A DNA stretch of 64,000 bases from Hippasteria phrygiana (taxonomy: Eukaryota; Echinodermata; Asteroidea; Valvatida; Goniasteridae). Below the pieces are notes generated by a model that was given only the letters and a program-made list of their open reading frames with translations, searched no databases and was not told the DNA's origin. The stretch spans positions 806,001 through 870,000 of the forward strand of contig JAZGUH010000719.1 of assembly GCA_037893225.1 (NCBI GenBank), given 5' to 3'. Positions 52,370-63,365 of the stretch are shown here, piece by piece (positions within the stretch are counted from its first letter, which is position 1; the number at the start of each line of letters is the position of its first letter). Position numbers and translations under genes: made by a program.

Positions 52370-52620
52370 AAAACGCCAACGTAGGGCAAAATGGCTCAGT
52401 TGGTAGAGCGCCGGTCCGGTATTCCGGAGGTCGCAGTTTCGAATCCGCTCCTGCCAGTTTCTTTTTGTCACTTTGAGAATTTCCAGGTTGTATCGTAAAA
52501 TTAGGTGTGATCCCTGGCTATACGGAATCCTGGGTTTATGACTCTTCTGCATGACTAGCGCCCACCCGAACAAAGATACTGACAATTTGGGAGACCGCCA
52601 ACATAGGGCAAGATACACTA
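52370..52620 (+). mobile_element. tRNA-derived SINE (dimer-like)
   Basis: tRNA-like head GGCAAAATGGCTCAGTTGGTAGAGC...GTTTCGAATCC...CTGCCAG at 52391-52466 with degenerate acceptor and anticodon arms. A non-tRNA body follows (CCAGGTTGTA, GGTTTATGACT, GCGCCCACCCGAACAAAG, GACCGCCAACATAGGGCAAGA) and leads into a second head that stops early. Same family at 52705, 61937, 62465 and 62625. Confidence 0.7.
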
Positions 52621-52704
52621 TGAACATCCAACAAAAGAAAAACGATGCACTAACAATGAACATCCATTGTTAATATACTTGGCACTAAATCCATTGTTAC
52701 TTGT

Positions 52705-52860
52705 TCACATGTGATAGCTCAGTTAGTGGATCGCCGATACAATATTCCGGAGGTCGCAGGTTCGAATCCCGCTCCTGCCAGTTTTCTTTGCTCACTTTGA
52801 AAATGCGTTCAAAGTTTACCTAGTCAGTTTCCCTTGTGGACTGTTTGACGAATTTTGTTT
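52705..52860 (+). mobile_element. tRNA-derived SINE copy
   Basis: Head ATAGCTCAGTTAGTGGATCGCC with a B box GGTTCGAATCCC and CTCCTGCCAG, then the tail CTAGTCAGTTTCCCTTGTGG and TGTTTGACGAATT shared with the copies near 62 kb. Confidence 0.7.
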
Positions 52861-53176
52861 TTCGTTTGATGTTTATTCAAAAGTGAAGGACTTTTGTATT
52901 CTAGAATAGAGCAATTATTTAAACTCGAAAAAGGCACGAACAATATATCTAAAGAATATAAACAAGCAAGAAAATAACTGTTTTCCCCATCACTGCACAT
53001 CGAGTTAGAAAAATAAAAACTATCGAAAACTGCATCTTGAGCCCGGCTAGATGAGATAATAAAGGTCACTAGGCCGTGTCCGAATTTACTTTAGGCTGCG
53101 GTGTGGCGGCGGACACGGCTTTTACACAAAGTTACAGTCCGCCCTCTATTGTATACAATACGCCAACCATTTCAAC

Positions 53177-53420
53177 ATGGCGACTCCCATGCGAGAAAAT
53201 GAACTTGAACACAAGATACATTCAAGTGGTACAAAACAGTCCGATCCGTTACCGTACGGCAATAGGATGTTTTATGAATTTCCACAGCACAGTAGAGCAC
53301 AGAATTTATCCAAGAAAACTGGTGTCGGAATCGAAACAATTGCAGAATTTATGTCATATATCGACAACAGTGTGATCGGTCGTGATTCGACTTTTTACGG
53401 ACCATTTGGCGAACGCAAAG
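53177..53420 (+). CDS. First coding exon of a class-V aminotransferase / cysteine-desulfurase-like gene
   Basis: ATG at 53177 in a strong context (CAACATGG), open to the donor AAAG|GTATGT at 53421, leaving in phase 1. The 81 codons begin MATPMRENELEHKI and end IGRDSTFYGPFGERK. The closing block resembles the N terminus of a family of PLP-dependent class-V aminotransferase/cysteine-desulfurase-like proteins, in which a GP(Y/F)G-R run is followed by a YCDY-TASG block. That block would be in the next exon, which I could not find before the BEL element or later in the window. There is no signal peptide. The PLP lysine would be far downstream, so activity cannot be judged. Assignment is from remembered family pattern and moderate. 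Confidence 0.5.
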
Positions 53421-54095
53421 GTATGTAAATTTTGTTACTTCTAGTAAAAAAATATATACATGTATTTTATTGTGTAGTTTAGGAGGTAATTACTTTTAGG
53501 ACACCTCTTTTTTTTACGAGTTCCGTTCAAAACTGACTTTTACAGATGACTTTACAGTAACAAAGTCATGAAAGGGAAAGAAATAGTTCCATATATCCGG
53601 CCATCACTGACTTAGACCTCGTGCACAAAAGTCTATGGGCCATGACAGAAAAAGTCAAAGTATTTTCAAAGAATATGTTGACATTTCCCCCCCCTAAATT
53701 CGTGTTTCTTCATCAGATTTACACTTTTTTTGTAGTTTTTTAGTCATATTAAGGGAAAATAAGTGATGGCCGGATATGGAACTCTTTCCGTCTTTTTTTC
53801 TTCAGAACTCAGGTTTGTTGTAATTTTCAAACGCACTTTCAAAGAAAATGTGACTTTCCTACCTTTTTTGCAGTCAGAGACGTTGCCGTTTTACCCTATA
53901 ATTTCCCTCATAAATCAAAACCCTGCCCTCTTTCCACAAAATTAAGCTTGCTCATATTCTAGTCCGAGTAACTTGGACCCTCTATCGCCTTTTTTTAATA
54001 TTTGGACATGATCTGGTGATAGTAGGGTCCAAGTACAGAAGTAAGTCTGCAGTGGTCGTGCGGTGATTCCGAAAATATGTCTGAAATCCCAACAA
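53421..54095. other. Putative intron, no feature recognised
   Basis: AT-rich sequence after the aminotransferase-like exon. Open frame 53763-53945 has no domain. Confidence 0.4.
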
Positions 54096-54104
54096 AAACA
54101 TCCG

Positions 54105-54350
54105 ATTTCACCCTTAACCCTAACCCCCTCGACCCTTTTTGCTAGGAACCATCCTCAATCCTCCAAAATCCTCCAATTGCCCTGCCCCAAAAATGCATTT
54201 ATCCTCAATCCTCCAAAATCCTCCTGTGCTTGGAACACCATTCATCCTCAATCCTCCTAAATCCTCCGCTTGAAATACCATTAATCCTCAATCCTCTAAA
54301 ATCCTCCAAAACTGCAAGGAGGATTTTGGAGGATTGAGGTGGGTTAGGGT
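54105..54350. repeat. ATCCTCAATCCTCC repeat with inverted TTAACCCTAACCC ends
   Basis: Five or more copies of ATCCTCAATCCTCCAAAATCC-like units, bounded by CCCTTAACCCTAACCCC and GGGTTAGGGTTAA. The complementary motif (GATTTTGATGGATTCAGGAT) recurs at 62880-63130. Looks like a small satellite-bearing inverted-repeat element. Confidence 0.6.
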
Positions 54351-54397
54351 TAAAACGACCACCAAAATACTAGATACGCCACCTGTGGAACAAGTGG

Positions 54398-54716
54398 TGT
54401 ACTGTCCTCCTTGAGGTGTATCTAACAAAAATTAGACAGCCAGCCAAACTCCATTCAAAGACGATATGGGAGTCAGGAAATAGCCTCCAAGCTCCAGTGT
54501 TTTATTCAGCCACACAGGAGTGACGTCAACGAACAAGGAGTGAAAAGGCAATGCTTACGAAGGCGCTAAATACAGATGGCAATGGGTGATGGGATGTTAT
54601 TGATCCCCAAAATGTGTCAAAACAACGTACAAATGCACATGAAAAACCTTCGTCTGGAAATTGTTACAAAATGTATGTTCAGCAAAGTGCGGGTGCAGGA
54701 TGAACAATCCAGAATA
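54398..54716 (-). repeat. BEL 3' LTR
   Basis: 319 bp. Lacks a stretch of about 20 bp (GCTTCAGATCTACAGTCAATG region) present in the other LTR at 61857-61880. Confidence 0.85.
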
Positions 54717-54765
54717 CTCCCCGCCTGGCATCATTAAGATGTCACTGTTCAACATACATGTACAT

Positions 54766-56103
54766 TAAGCCTGTTCGATATGACGATATTTCCCGATATT
54801 TCGATTTGTTTTTTATATCGAAAATCATATCGGCCCCTTAAAAAAACACCGGAATATCGGGGAATTCGATATACCGAAGAATATCGCGATATATGTTCCT
54901 TTTGGCCGCATTACGTGTGGATTTGTCCGGTTTACTTTGCTCAAAATTCCAGTTATTTCCAATTATTGGACGGTAGGAATAGTATATAATGTATCATGAT
55001 GTACCATGGAGGAATAAAACAATACATACATGCACTAAATGTGTCTTTCTTCGACCGTTTTCTAAGCCCCGACATGACATCTCCGCTCCGCGCGATTTAC
55101 CTTCCGCGCGATTTACCTTCCGCGCGATTTACCTTCCGCGCGATTTACCTTCCGCGCGATTTACCTTCCGCGCGATTTACCTTTTGCGCGATTTACCTTT
55201 TGCGCGATTTACCTTTTGCGCGATTTACCTTCCGCGCGATTTACCTTCCGCGCGATTTACCTTCTGCGCGATTTACCTTCCGCGCGATTTATCTTCCGCG
55301 CGATTTATCTTCCGCGCGATTTACCTTCCGCGCGATTTACCTTCCGCGCGATTTACCTTCCGCGCGATTTACCTTCCGCGCGATTTACCTTCCGCGCGAT
55401 TTACCTTCCGCGCGATTTACCTTCCGCGCGATTTACCTTCCGCGCGATTTACCTTCCGCGCGATTTACCTTCCGCGCGATTTACCTTCCGCGCGATTTAC
55501 CTTCCGCGCGATTTACCTTCCGCGCGATTTACCCTCCGCGCCGTACGTTGTCAAAGTGCAAACAACGTCTTATTCCCAGTGTACAATGTACGTACCTACA
55601 CGCTTGCGAACTCATCTTGAGATCGAGGGGTATGGCAATTGTTTGCAATAAGGTCAACCCCTGTAGCGCATCTGCGCTTGCGCGTTGCTTTGTTGCTAGC
55701 CTTGGTCAAGTGCAAGCAACTGCACTGAATGCCACCGTCTTTCCCCAGTGTACAAGGCACACGTAGTTAGGTGTAGTTACGTGTAGCGAACTGCGTCGCG
55801 TCTTGAGAAAAGATTAAAACACGTGCCGCGCATCCATTGTACATTGTGCAATGTCATGTCGTAGCCAACTGAAGGTAAATGTCGTAAAACTCCAAATACT
55901 CAACGAGCGAAGGGAAGCTTTGTCAAACCGGCCCCCCGTTTCTGCCGCTCAATCCTGGCGGGCCCGATCCCGGTGGCCCCGATCTCATGATGCCGTGGTG
56001 ACTTCCGTCATGTATTTTGTTATTCCTCCGTTCTTCCGGTAATGAAAAAGTGACGTCATCACGATATTTCGGTATCAAAATAAATGGATGTCGAACAGCC
56101 TTA
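54766..56103. mobile_element. hAT-3: non-autonomous hAT element carrying a large minisatellite
   Basis: A 1338-bp element with ends TAAGCCTGTTCGATAT and ATGTCGAACAGCCTTA, flanked by ATGTACAT (54758-54765, 56104-56111). Subterminal ATATCG-type motifs. The 55085-55545 minisatellite makes up a third of it. No transposase. Confidence 0.85.
55085..55545. repeat. 16-bp minisatellite, about 28 copies
   Basis: Unit TTCCGCGCGATTTACC, highly homogeneous with a few TTTTG/TTCTG or ATC variants near 55190-55310. All frames are open because 16 bp is not a multiple of 3 and the unit lacks stops. Long frames over it (54989-55766) are artefacts. Confidence 0.95.
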
Positions 56104-56113
56104 ATGTACATAG

Positions 56114-56311
56114 TTAGTTTTCTTTAGGCAAGAGGAGTACTACCTCCGAGATGGGCCTTACGAACTTCTTGGTGATGCCTCGTGCAGTGACCTTGACTTC
56201 TACGGTGCGGACCTTCCCATCATCGCTCACAACGGCGGAAGTGACTAGTCCCAGTGGCCACTCATTGCGGGCAACTTGCTTGTCTTTCAAGAGGACAAGA
56301 TCTCCCTCCAC
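56114..56311 (-). pseudogene. pol: BEL integrase C-terminal (DUF5641-like) segment
   Basis: The reading GDLVLLKDKQVARNEWPLGL, then VEVKVTARGITKKFVRPISEVVLL, matches the chromatin/DNA-binding tail of BEL/Pao integrases. It is frame-shifted from the preceding piece, which ends LFKSQWRQVQSLASMFWSR at 56350. Confidence 0.8.
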
Positions 56312-56349
56312 TTTCGTCGGCTCTGTAAGGTGGGGAGGTACTCACGGCT

Positions 56350-57567
56350 CTAGCGGGACCAGAACATACTGGCAAGGCTCTGCACCTGTCTCCACTGGCT
56401 CTTGAAGAGGTCTTTGTCGGTGAAGTCTCCGGGAGGAGCGGGTGCACCAACTTTCTGGGTAAGTAGCATCGCAGGCGTCAAGATGAATGGCGAGTCAGGA
56501 TCGGTGGAGACTGGAATTAGAGGTCTGGCGTTTATGATGACACTCTTAGCTTGAACAAACTCGTCTGGAGTGCGGGGTTTACTGCACTGATGCCAACCTC
56601 TGCATTTGGTTGTCTGGCTTGTTGAATCAGTCTTGTAAGAGCGAGCGACATGAATGAGTAGTGCAACTCCTCTCAAGAGTGAGTCCCAGGTCGAGAAGCA
56701 TTCAAAGCGTTCTGACGTAAGCTGTCTCACTTCGGTCTGGGTGACGAAACTTCTCACCTCAGGACGAACATCTACATCCAAGTCGGGAGTGACCAGCTTG
56801 AAGGGATCTTGTTCCTCTGTGTGAACTGGGTCAGGCTTACGCAGGAAGGCCGGACCCGTGAACCATGACGTACTTGAGAGCTGGGACGCTGGAACTGCCC
56901 TTGAAGCATGATAAGCTGGATTGTGTTCTGTTGCCGTTTCCCAACACAGTCCAAGACTTCGTTGCACGGGTTGAGATTCACCTCCAAGGCCTAAGTCCTT
57001 CGTGCCCTTGGCATGATCGTCTGGGGAAAACGCCTCCATCACACTGGTACTGTTTGAAGCGATCTTGTGCAGCCGTAGGTTGGATTCTGCCAGTGACGCT
57101 TGGGTTCTCCGCAGCAAGTCGATAGCCTCCACGTCTGTGGGCAGAGATTTGAGTCCGTCATCGATGTAGAAATGTCTCACCACGAACTCCCTTGTGTCTG
57201 CGCCATGGTCGTACTCACCTTCTCTGGCAGCTCGCTGGAGACCGTATATGGCTACTGCAGGAGAAGGGCTGTTACCAAATACGTGGACTTTCATTCGGTA
57301 TTCAACGACATCTTTTGTCGTGTCGTTGTCTCTGTACCACAGGAATCTTAGATAGTTTCTGTGGTCCTCTCTCACTATGAAGCAGTGGAACATCTGTTGG
57401 ATGTCTGTAGTAATTGCTACTGGTTCTTTCCTGAAGCGGACCAGGAGGCTGTTATTCAGGTCTGGGCCGGTGAGCAGCACGTTATTCAGCGAGACGCCGT
57501 CGTATTGTGCGCTCGAGTCGAAGACCACCCTAATTTGGCCTGGCTTTTGAAGGTGGTAGACAGGCAT
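56350..57567 (-). pseudogene. pol: BEL reverse transcriptase joined to integrase remnant
   Basis: An open frame of 405 codons. RT begins HLQKPGQIRVVFDSSAQYDG, continues DIQQMFHCFIVREDHRNYLR and contains the catalytic FYIDDGLKS. After LGLCWETATEHNPAYHASRA the sequence jumps past RNase H and the integrase core to KSVIINARPLIPVSTD and FILTPAMLLTQKVG, which belong to the integrase distal part. The frame stays open through the deletions. Catalytic integrase residues are absent. Confidence 0.85.
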
Positions 57568-58543
57568 GGAGACCTTTGGTGTCCAGGGGGAATTTGACTA
57601 CTATCGTACAGTCCTTTGCGAGATGAGATGATGATGCGCAGCACTTGAAGCATATTCCATTCTCTCTGAGGTAGGCCCTACGCTCGTCGATGGGTTTAGC
57701 TCTAAAACCTCTGCACTTTCTGAGCGGATGTGGTTTGTGGTGGATGGGGCAGCTTTTACCAGGACCGTCTTTCCTTGCAGTAGCGTCTGCGTTTGTGTTG
57801 GTTACTGTGGAGTGCCCGTCTTGTGCACAGATATACAATGTAGGGGTTCTTGTAGTCGTGTTTCTCACGGTGGGTCTCTCGCTCCTCGCTGGACCACTAG
57901 TGGTGCTGCTGGAGAAGGCGAAACTAGGGTTGTTTCTAGTTTTGGCTTCGCTGCAGATGAATTCTGTGAAGAAGGAGAATGGGGGAAAGCACATGTGATG
58001 TTCGTTTTTGTACCTCGACCCCTTGGTGATCCATCTCTCCTGCAGGCCGTGTGGTAATTTCTCCACTATAGGGTTGACACCACGGGCAGTGTCCAGGTAG
58101 GCAAGACCGGGTAGGTATCCATCTTCTTTTGCAGACTGCACTTCCATCAGGAGATCTCCGAGTTCCCTTAGCCTGAGGTAGTCTCTGCTGGAGATTCTGG
58201 GGAAGTTGTCCAATTTCTTGAAGAGGGCGTTCTCGAGTACTTCTGGTGAGGCGTAGCACTCTTTCAGTCTGTCCCAGGCCTTTTTCAATGCTGCACCTGG
58301 GTCATCGATGTGCACGGAGCGGATTCTTCTAATGTGTTGTGAGGACTCATTGCCTAGCCACTTCGTTAGCAGATCCAGTTCATCACTCGCTGTGAGACCT
58401 AGGCCCTTGGTAGCATTGGTAAACAATGACTGCCATGCCCTGAAGCTCTCTGGTCGGTCGTCGAATTGCGTTAGCCCTGTGTTGACTAGTTCACGCCGTG
58501 CTAAGTACCTCGCAAAATCGTTGACGACAGGAGTAAGGTTCAA
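57530..58543 (-). pseudogene. gag: BEL gag, distal part with zinc knuckle
   Basis: Reading from the hAT-2 junction: NDFARYLARRELVNTGLTQF and SFRAWQSLFTNAT (BEL capsid-type), GDLLMEVQSAKEDGYLPGL, then CPIHHKPHPLRKCRGF and ICFKCCASSSHLAKDC (Cys/His knuckles). It ends close to the RT frame, so the aspartic protease region normally found between them is deleted. Confidence 0.8.
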
Positions 58544-60749
58544 CCGATGTTGGATTTGCCTGCCGATCCGATGGCCGATGTTTTATTTGGAACATCGGCC
58601 GATGTCCGATCCGATCCGATGTTTTTAATCGACATAAAACAATGCCATCAAAAACGTCAACAAATCGTGCTGCGCTATCGGTAGATCGTGACGCTATGGA
58701 CCGATCGCGCTGCCACCAGTCGAACACATTTTCTTTCTAATTCACGGCTCTAGAGGATTTTTTTAAAAGGTAAGTAAAGTCCAAGATATCCGTCAGAATC
58801 GACTGATAGCGCAGCACGATCGACCGATTGCGCCCAACCAACAGTGACATACCCAAGACAAACCACGACTCCCTTAACACAGTAATAAATTGGGCCAAAC
58901 AAAAAAATGCCTTCAGTTCGGGTCGCCCTATTTTCGAAAGCCATAAAATGTTATTAGGTAGAGGAAGACAAATTAATTCTACGATACCGATTTCTGATCA
59001 TAATATAGTAGGAATTGCCGACCGGGCGTCCGGAATTCCCATACAAGTAGCGGTACTTGCCGACATGTGAAACTATGCGTAACTCAAAGATCGTGTACAT
59101 CTTGTCGATGTTCGGCCGGGAGTACGTGCGCATGCGGCAAAATAAGTACGGGCTCGATCATGGGGAAAAGAAACCGTTTGCACCTCGAATTGCACAGAGC
59201 GGGTCCGTTGTTGTGGGTGTTTATTCATGCAACACCATGCTTTGACACGCGCGCATGCTTTGGAGGCAACAAATTACTAAAAGATTCTACTTCTAGAACT
59301 TCGTAGGCCCACTCGACAAGATTTGTTCATAAAATCCCGGCGAAAACCAACAAAGAATCGGACCAACAAGGATAGTCAAAATCAGGATGTGTTTTAATCA
59401 AAACTTTCGACAAATTGCGACAAGAAGTGGACCAGTGGTTGAGTGATATGCGTGATAAACGGCTGTGTGGATAATTCCACGTGTCGCCATCGTGTTACGG
59501 TGACGCACCGTGCATGGAGCTGTCAGTTGGCCGGGCTCGCCCGCGCATTGTACGGCATGGACTGCTTTCGTATCGCGGCACTCTGTGCGTGCAGTTTGTG
59601 ATATGGTGATCGCAGTTTCATATTTATTTTGTTTAGTTTATTGCTTTTGCTGATTAATAGGCTATCAATCATGTATCTATCTTTGTTCTGAATAAAAAGG
59701 TCGATTATTCACAATACGAGAGTTTTGGCTTAACCATACAAGTTTACAGTTTTAAAGAAATAGGAAGGAAGCTGGTTATTTTTACAATACGTACATTTTA
59801 TTTTTCACTTTGCAATGCTCGTATCACATCAAATTCATCAGGCATATTTCTCACAAAGCATCTCAAAATTTGTACATGTACTTCGTTTCGGGACCCCTCT
59901 AACACAGGTATTGCGTTAATTATTCTCACCTTTAGCATGGAGGTAGAAAATTAACATGTTATGCCTACCAACTGACCCTATTAAATTAAATTTTAACACT
60001 GCTGGTTGTTGGATAGAAGTTGAAATGGAGAACAAATTAGGACAATGGGCAAAACTAATCCAGGCATTTATTTACATGTACGTAGAAAAATCTGCGGTCG
60101 TAAAAATACGACGCCGAACTCGCAGTGATTTCAATTCAATTCAAGCTTCAGTCCAGCAAAATTGGCACACGTGAAGGGAATTCCCCGTTAGGGCGTCTAT
60201 GCTGGTCTTTTTTCCAGGGTATTTTTGTATTCACGCTGTATATAACATTACACGGTGCACACATATTGCCAATGCTGTGCATGCAAGAGACACGTGATCG
60301 GCTGAACTAAAGTCCACAACGCGTCGTGGCTTCACACAGTGTAGTTCCCCGACTCCGTTCATGACGTTCAGTAGACCAGTACAGTCATGCACTGACTGCT
60401 AGCTTCGTTGTCTTCGGATCGGGCACTGAGTTTTCACGCATGCGGTGCAGATAGCGCGGATCGCATAGACGCGGAGCTCGGAGATATTTACACCGGTATG
60501 ATAATATACATCACAGCATAAAACTGTTCATTTTTCACACAAAAATAAAACATCGTTTTTACTCGCGCTCTAATAAAAAAACATGACATTTGTGTATGAT
60601 AAAATTGAGTGTAAAGTTTGCTAATTGACATTGCCGAACATCGGTTCGTCATCGGTTAAACCTTACAAATTTTGCCGATCTGATGTTTTGCCGATATTGC
60701 CAAACATCGGCCCGATCCGATGTCCGATCCGATCATCGGTTAAACCTTA
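58534..60749. mobile_element. hAT-2: non-autonomous hAT element in BEL gag
   Basis: A 2216-bp element with ends TAAGGTTCAACCGATG and CATCGGTTAAACCTTA, flanked by GACAGGAG (58526-58533, 60750-60757). Subterminal CCGATCCGATGTCCGATCC repeats at both ends. No transposase is seen; small frames inside have no domain. Confidence 0.85.
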
Positions 60750-60757
60750 GACAGGAG

Positions 60758-61493
60758 CTTGACTTCGGTTTCATGACGCCGTATTTTGCAGGAGGGGAAT
60801 TAGGCTGAACTTGATGATTACTGGACTCGTCATGAGCTTTTGCATCTGAACAGTGTACGTCGTTCGGTGACTCTGGGGCGCCGTTGGTGGGTGTACATGA
60901 ACATGTACGTGTCGGCTTGGGAAGTGTTGAGTTAGGGTTGGAGATTGATGTTTGCATTTTTCTTGACTTTACGCTGTGTTGCTCGTCAGGGTAGGTCAAT
61001 GGGTCGCCGTCGGGTGTGACTCAGGTGTGGTCAGGACGGGGCGGCGAGTTAGGCCTCATGTTGTCGTACTCTGGTTCCAGGACTGGCATTGACGAATAAC
61101 TGGTGTGCAGGTCGGCTTGTTGCTGCACGAATTCGCCTGTGCGTTCAGCAATGTATTTTTGTGTTAGGGGCATGCTAGTGTTGATGCGAGATGCCCCAGT
61201 TTCAAATTCCACTGCTGCCTCCAAGGCCTCGGCCTGAGCCAAGGCTGCTGTTGCGTCTCTCTGAAGATTCAATGCTCCTAACTCAGCATCTAATTTAGCC
61301 CTTTCCAGTCTCATTTTAGCGTCTCTTTCAGCACTTTCCACTTTTATCTTTGCCTCTTTCTCGGCAAATGATGCACGGACACGTGCTGCCTCTGCCTTGG
61401 CACGCTAGCCGCTTCACTAGTTGCTGACGAAGATGAACGTGTGACCTTTGAACTTGTCTGGGATGCTCGGTCATCATATCTGGTTTCTTCCAT
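60758..61493 (-). pseudogene. gag: BEL gag, N-terminal part
   Basis: ATG at 61493 (MEETRYDDRASQTS). After a frame change near 61405 a charged coiled-coil-like stretch (ERDAKMRLERAKLDAELGAL, then AQAEALEAAVEFETG) is typical of BEL Gag N termini. A TGA at 61019-61021 and another frame change interrupt it before hAT-2. Confidence 0.75.
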
Positions 61494-61576
61494 GATGATG
61501 ATGATTCACAGTTGTGCTGTGCCTAGGTCCACTGCTGTAGTTGTATATAAGGCCAGCTGGTTACCTGCCTTTTCAC

Positions 61577-61915
61577 TGTACTGTCCTCCTTAAGGTGTAT
61601 CTAACCAAAATTAGACAGCCAGCCAAACTCCATTCAAAGACGATATGGGAGTCAGGAAATAGCCTCCAAGCTCCAGTGTTTTATTCAGCCACACAGGAGT
61701 GACGTCAATGAACAAGGAGTGAAAAGGCAATGCTTACGAAGGCGCTAAATACAGATGGCAATGGGTGATGGGATGTTATTGATCCCCAAAATGTGTCAAA
61801 ACAACGTACAAATGCACATGAAAAAGCTTCGTCTGGAAATTGTTGCAAAATGTATGCTTCAGATCTACAGTCAATGTTTAGCAAAGTGCGGGTGCGGGAT
61901 GAACAATCCAGAATA
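61577..61915 (-). repeat. BEL 5' LTR
   Basis: 339 bp, direct repeat of 54398-54716. Outer flank AGTGG. Confidence 0.85.
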
Positions 61916-61936
61916 AGTGGAGTTCCATGATCAAAC

Positions 61937-62062
61937 AATCCACAAGGGAAACTGACCAGGTAAATTACCCTACCGGCGCTCTACCAACTGAGCTATCTTG
62001 CCCTATGTTGGCGGTCTCCCAAATTGTCAGTATCTTTGTTCGGGTGGGCGCTAGTCAGAAGG
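61937..62062 (-). mobile_element. tRNA-derived SINE copy, reversed and internally deleted
   Basis: Complement of CTTCTGACTAGCGCCCACC, CGCCAACATAGGGCAAGATA and GCTCAGTTGGTAGAGCGCCGG, joined directly to the tail (complement of ACCTGGTCAGTTTCCCTTGT). The B-box region is missing. Confidence 0.7.
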
Positions 62063-62464
62063 GAAAGATTTTACTTTAATACCCCCCACAAAAATCGGTC
62101 AAGAACAGCAAAATCTTGGAAAATAACCAACCCTCTTAGGCTCTTTGATACCAACTGTCTAAACATGTGGCACAACCTGTTATTTCAAGATTTATGTCAG
62201 CAAAATCTGTAAAAAATGAGGAAGAAATCAACATGTATGTGAACACATTGAGTGACTATACATGGTGCCAAGAAAGTTCTAACACAGAAAACACAAACTT
62301 TCTTCCCCTATATTGCACTAAAATGTCCAAACAAAATTCTCAAAATTAAAGGTTGTGCCAAGTGTTTATATACAATTATGAACACAGACGGATGGTTATT
62401 TTCCAAGATTTGCTGTTCCTTACCGATTTGGTGGGGGGGGGGGGGTATAATAGTAAAATCTTTC

Positions 62465-62572
62465 CGTCAGAAGTCCCGGAGGTCGCAGGTTCGAATCCCG
62501 CTCCTGCCAGTTTCTTTGTTCACTTTGAAAATTTACCAGGTCAGTTTCCCTTGTGGATTGTTTGACTAATTA
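62465..62572 (+). mobile_element. tRNA-derived SINE copy (3' half)
   Basis: CCCGGAGGTCGCAGGTTCGA (B box) through the tail CAGTTTCCCTTGTGG and TGTTTGAC. The A-box half is replaced by unrelated sequence and a G run (62430-62440). Confidence 0.7.
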
Positions 62573-62624
62573 TAAGTTAAAAAGTCGTATCCTCATTGAG
62601 TGATCCCCACAATGTCGCTTCCAG

Positions 62625-62885
62625 GTTGTATTGTAAAAATTGGGTGTGAACCCTGGTTATACGGCATTCTGGGTTTATGACTTCTGACTAGCGCCCACCC
62701 GAACAAAGATACTGACAATTTGGGAGACCGCCAACATAGGGCAAGATAGCTCAGTTGGTAGAGCGCCGGCACGGTAACCCGGAGGTCGCAGGTTCGAATC
62801 CCGCTCCTGCCAGTTTCTTTGTTCACTTTGAAAATGTATTAAAATTTACCTAGTCAGTTTCCCTTGTGGATTGTTTGACGAATTA
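62625..62885 (+). mobile_element. tRNA-derived SINE copy (most complete)
   Basis: Body (GCGCCCACCCGAACAAAG, GACCGCCAACATAGGGCAAGA), complete head TAGCTCAGTTGGTAGAGC...GGTTCGAATCCCGCTCCTGCC and tail to TTTGACGAATTAG. The head keeps D- and T-arm sequence, but the anticodon arm is not a normal 5-bp stem with 7-nt loop, so it is not called a tRNA gene. Confidence 0.75.
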
Positions 62886-63135
62886 GGAGTTTACTCTTAT
62901 TTGTTAACCCTAACCTACCTAAATCCATCAAAATCCAAACCCTGTTTTGGAGGATTTCGGCGGATTCAGGATACCTGCATATTGAAAACTGGGGGATTTT
63001 GATGGATTGAGGATTGTAAGCCTGGCGGTACTGCAGGATTTTGATGGATTCAGGATACCTCCCATATTGAGCAGTCACCAAAACCAACTTTTTGTGCATG
63101 ACAAAATAGGTGGATTTTGGCGGATTTAGGATACT
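62886..63135. repeat. GGATTTTGATGGATTCAGGATAC degenerate tandem
   Basis: Five or so imperfect units containing GGATTT(T/C)GGCGGATT or GATTTTGATGGATT and AGGATAC, after TTAACCCTAACC. Related to 54105-54350. Confidence 0.55.
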
Positions 63136-63365
63136 TTCTAGTAAAGTTACCCAAGGAGTAAGGTTAATGAGTGAGTTTACATGTACTTTGATTGCCTACC
63201 TGCCATTTCCATGGCACTACCGAAATAGGTCACTGAGCATGAGTATTAAATACCCCATCAGAATTGGCCAGGAACAGCAATATATTACCACCTTTACTGA
63301 TACCAATTATCTAAGCATGTGGTACAATCTGGTTTTTTTTTTTTTAAATAGTTGTTGATGTAATA

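Larger units (their letters stand above)
54398..61915 (-). mobile_element. BEL/Pao LTR retrotransposon, internally deleted, with two hAT insertions
   Basis: LTRs 54398-54716 and 61577-61915 (plus-strand ends TGTACTGTCC and CCAGAATA) are flanked by AGTGG at 54393-54397 and 61916-61920, a 5-bp duplication. Minus-strand coding is gag (61493 downwards), zinc knuckle, RT and integrase tail. Protease, RNase H and the integrase core are absent. hAT-2 (58534-60749) splits gag, and hAT-3 (54766-56103) sits between the integrase tail and the 3' LTR. A purine tract GGCGGGGAG (element sense) abuts the 3' LTR. Confidence 0.9.

Noticed and set aside
55085..55545. Regular array resembling CRISPR
   Set aside because: Units are contiguous without unique spacers, and the genome is eukaryotic; it is a minisatellite. 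The same applies to 26447-26662.
54989..55766. Three long overlapping frames (up to 256 codons) reading PRDLPSARFTFRAIYL-like repeats
   Set aside because: A 16-bp minisatellite without stops is open in all frames; no gene.
62751..62823. Possible functional tRNA gene
   Set aside because: A- and B-box sequence is good, but the anticodon arm and one acceptor pair are irregular, and the same head occurs in several truncated copies with a shared non-tRNA tail; it is a SINE.
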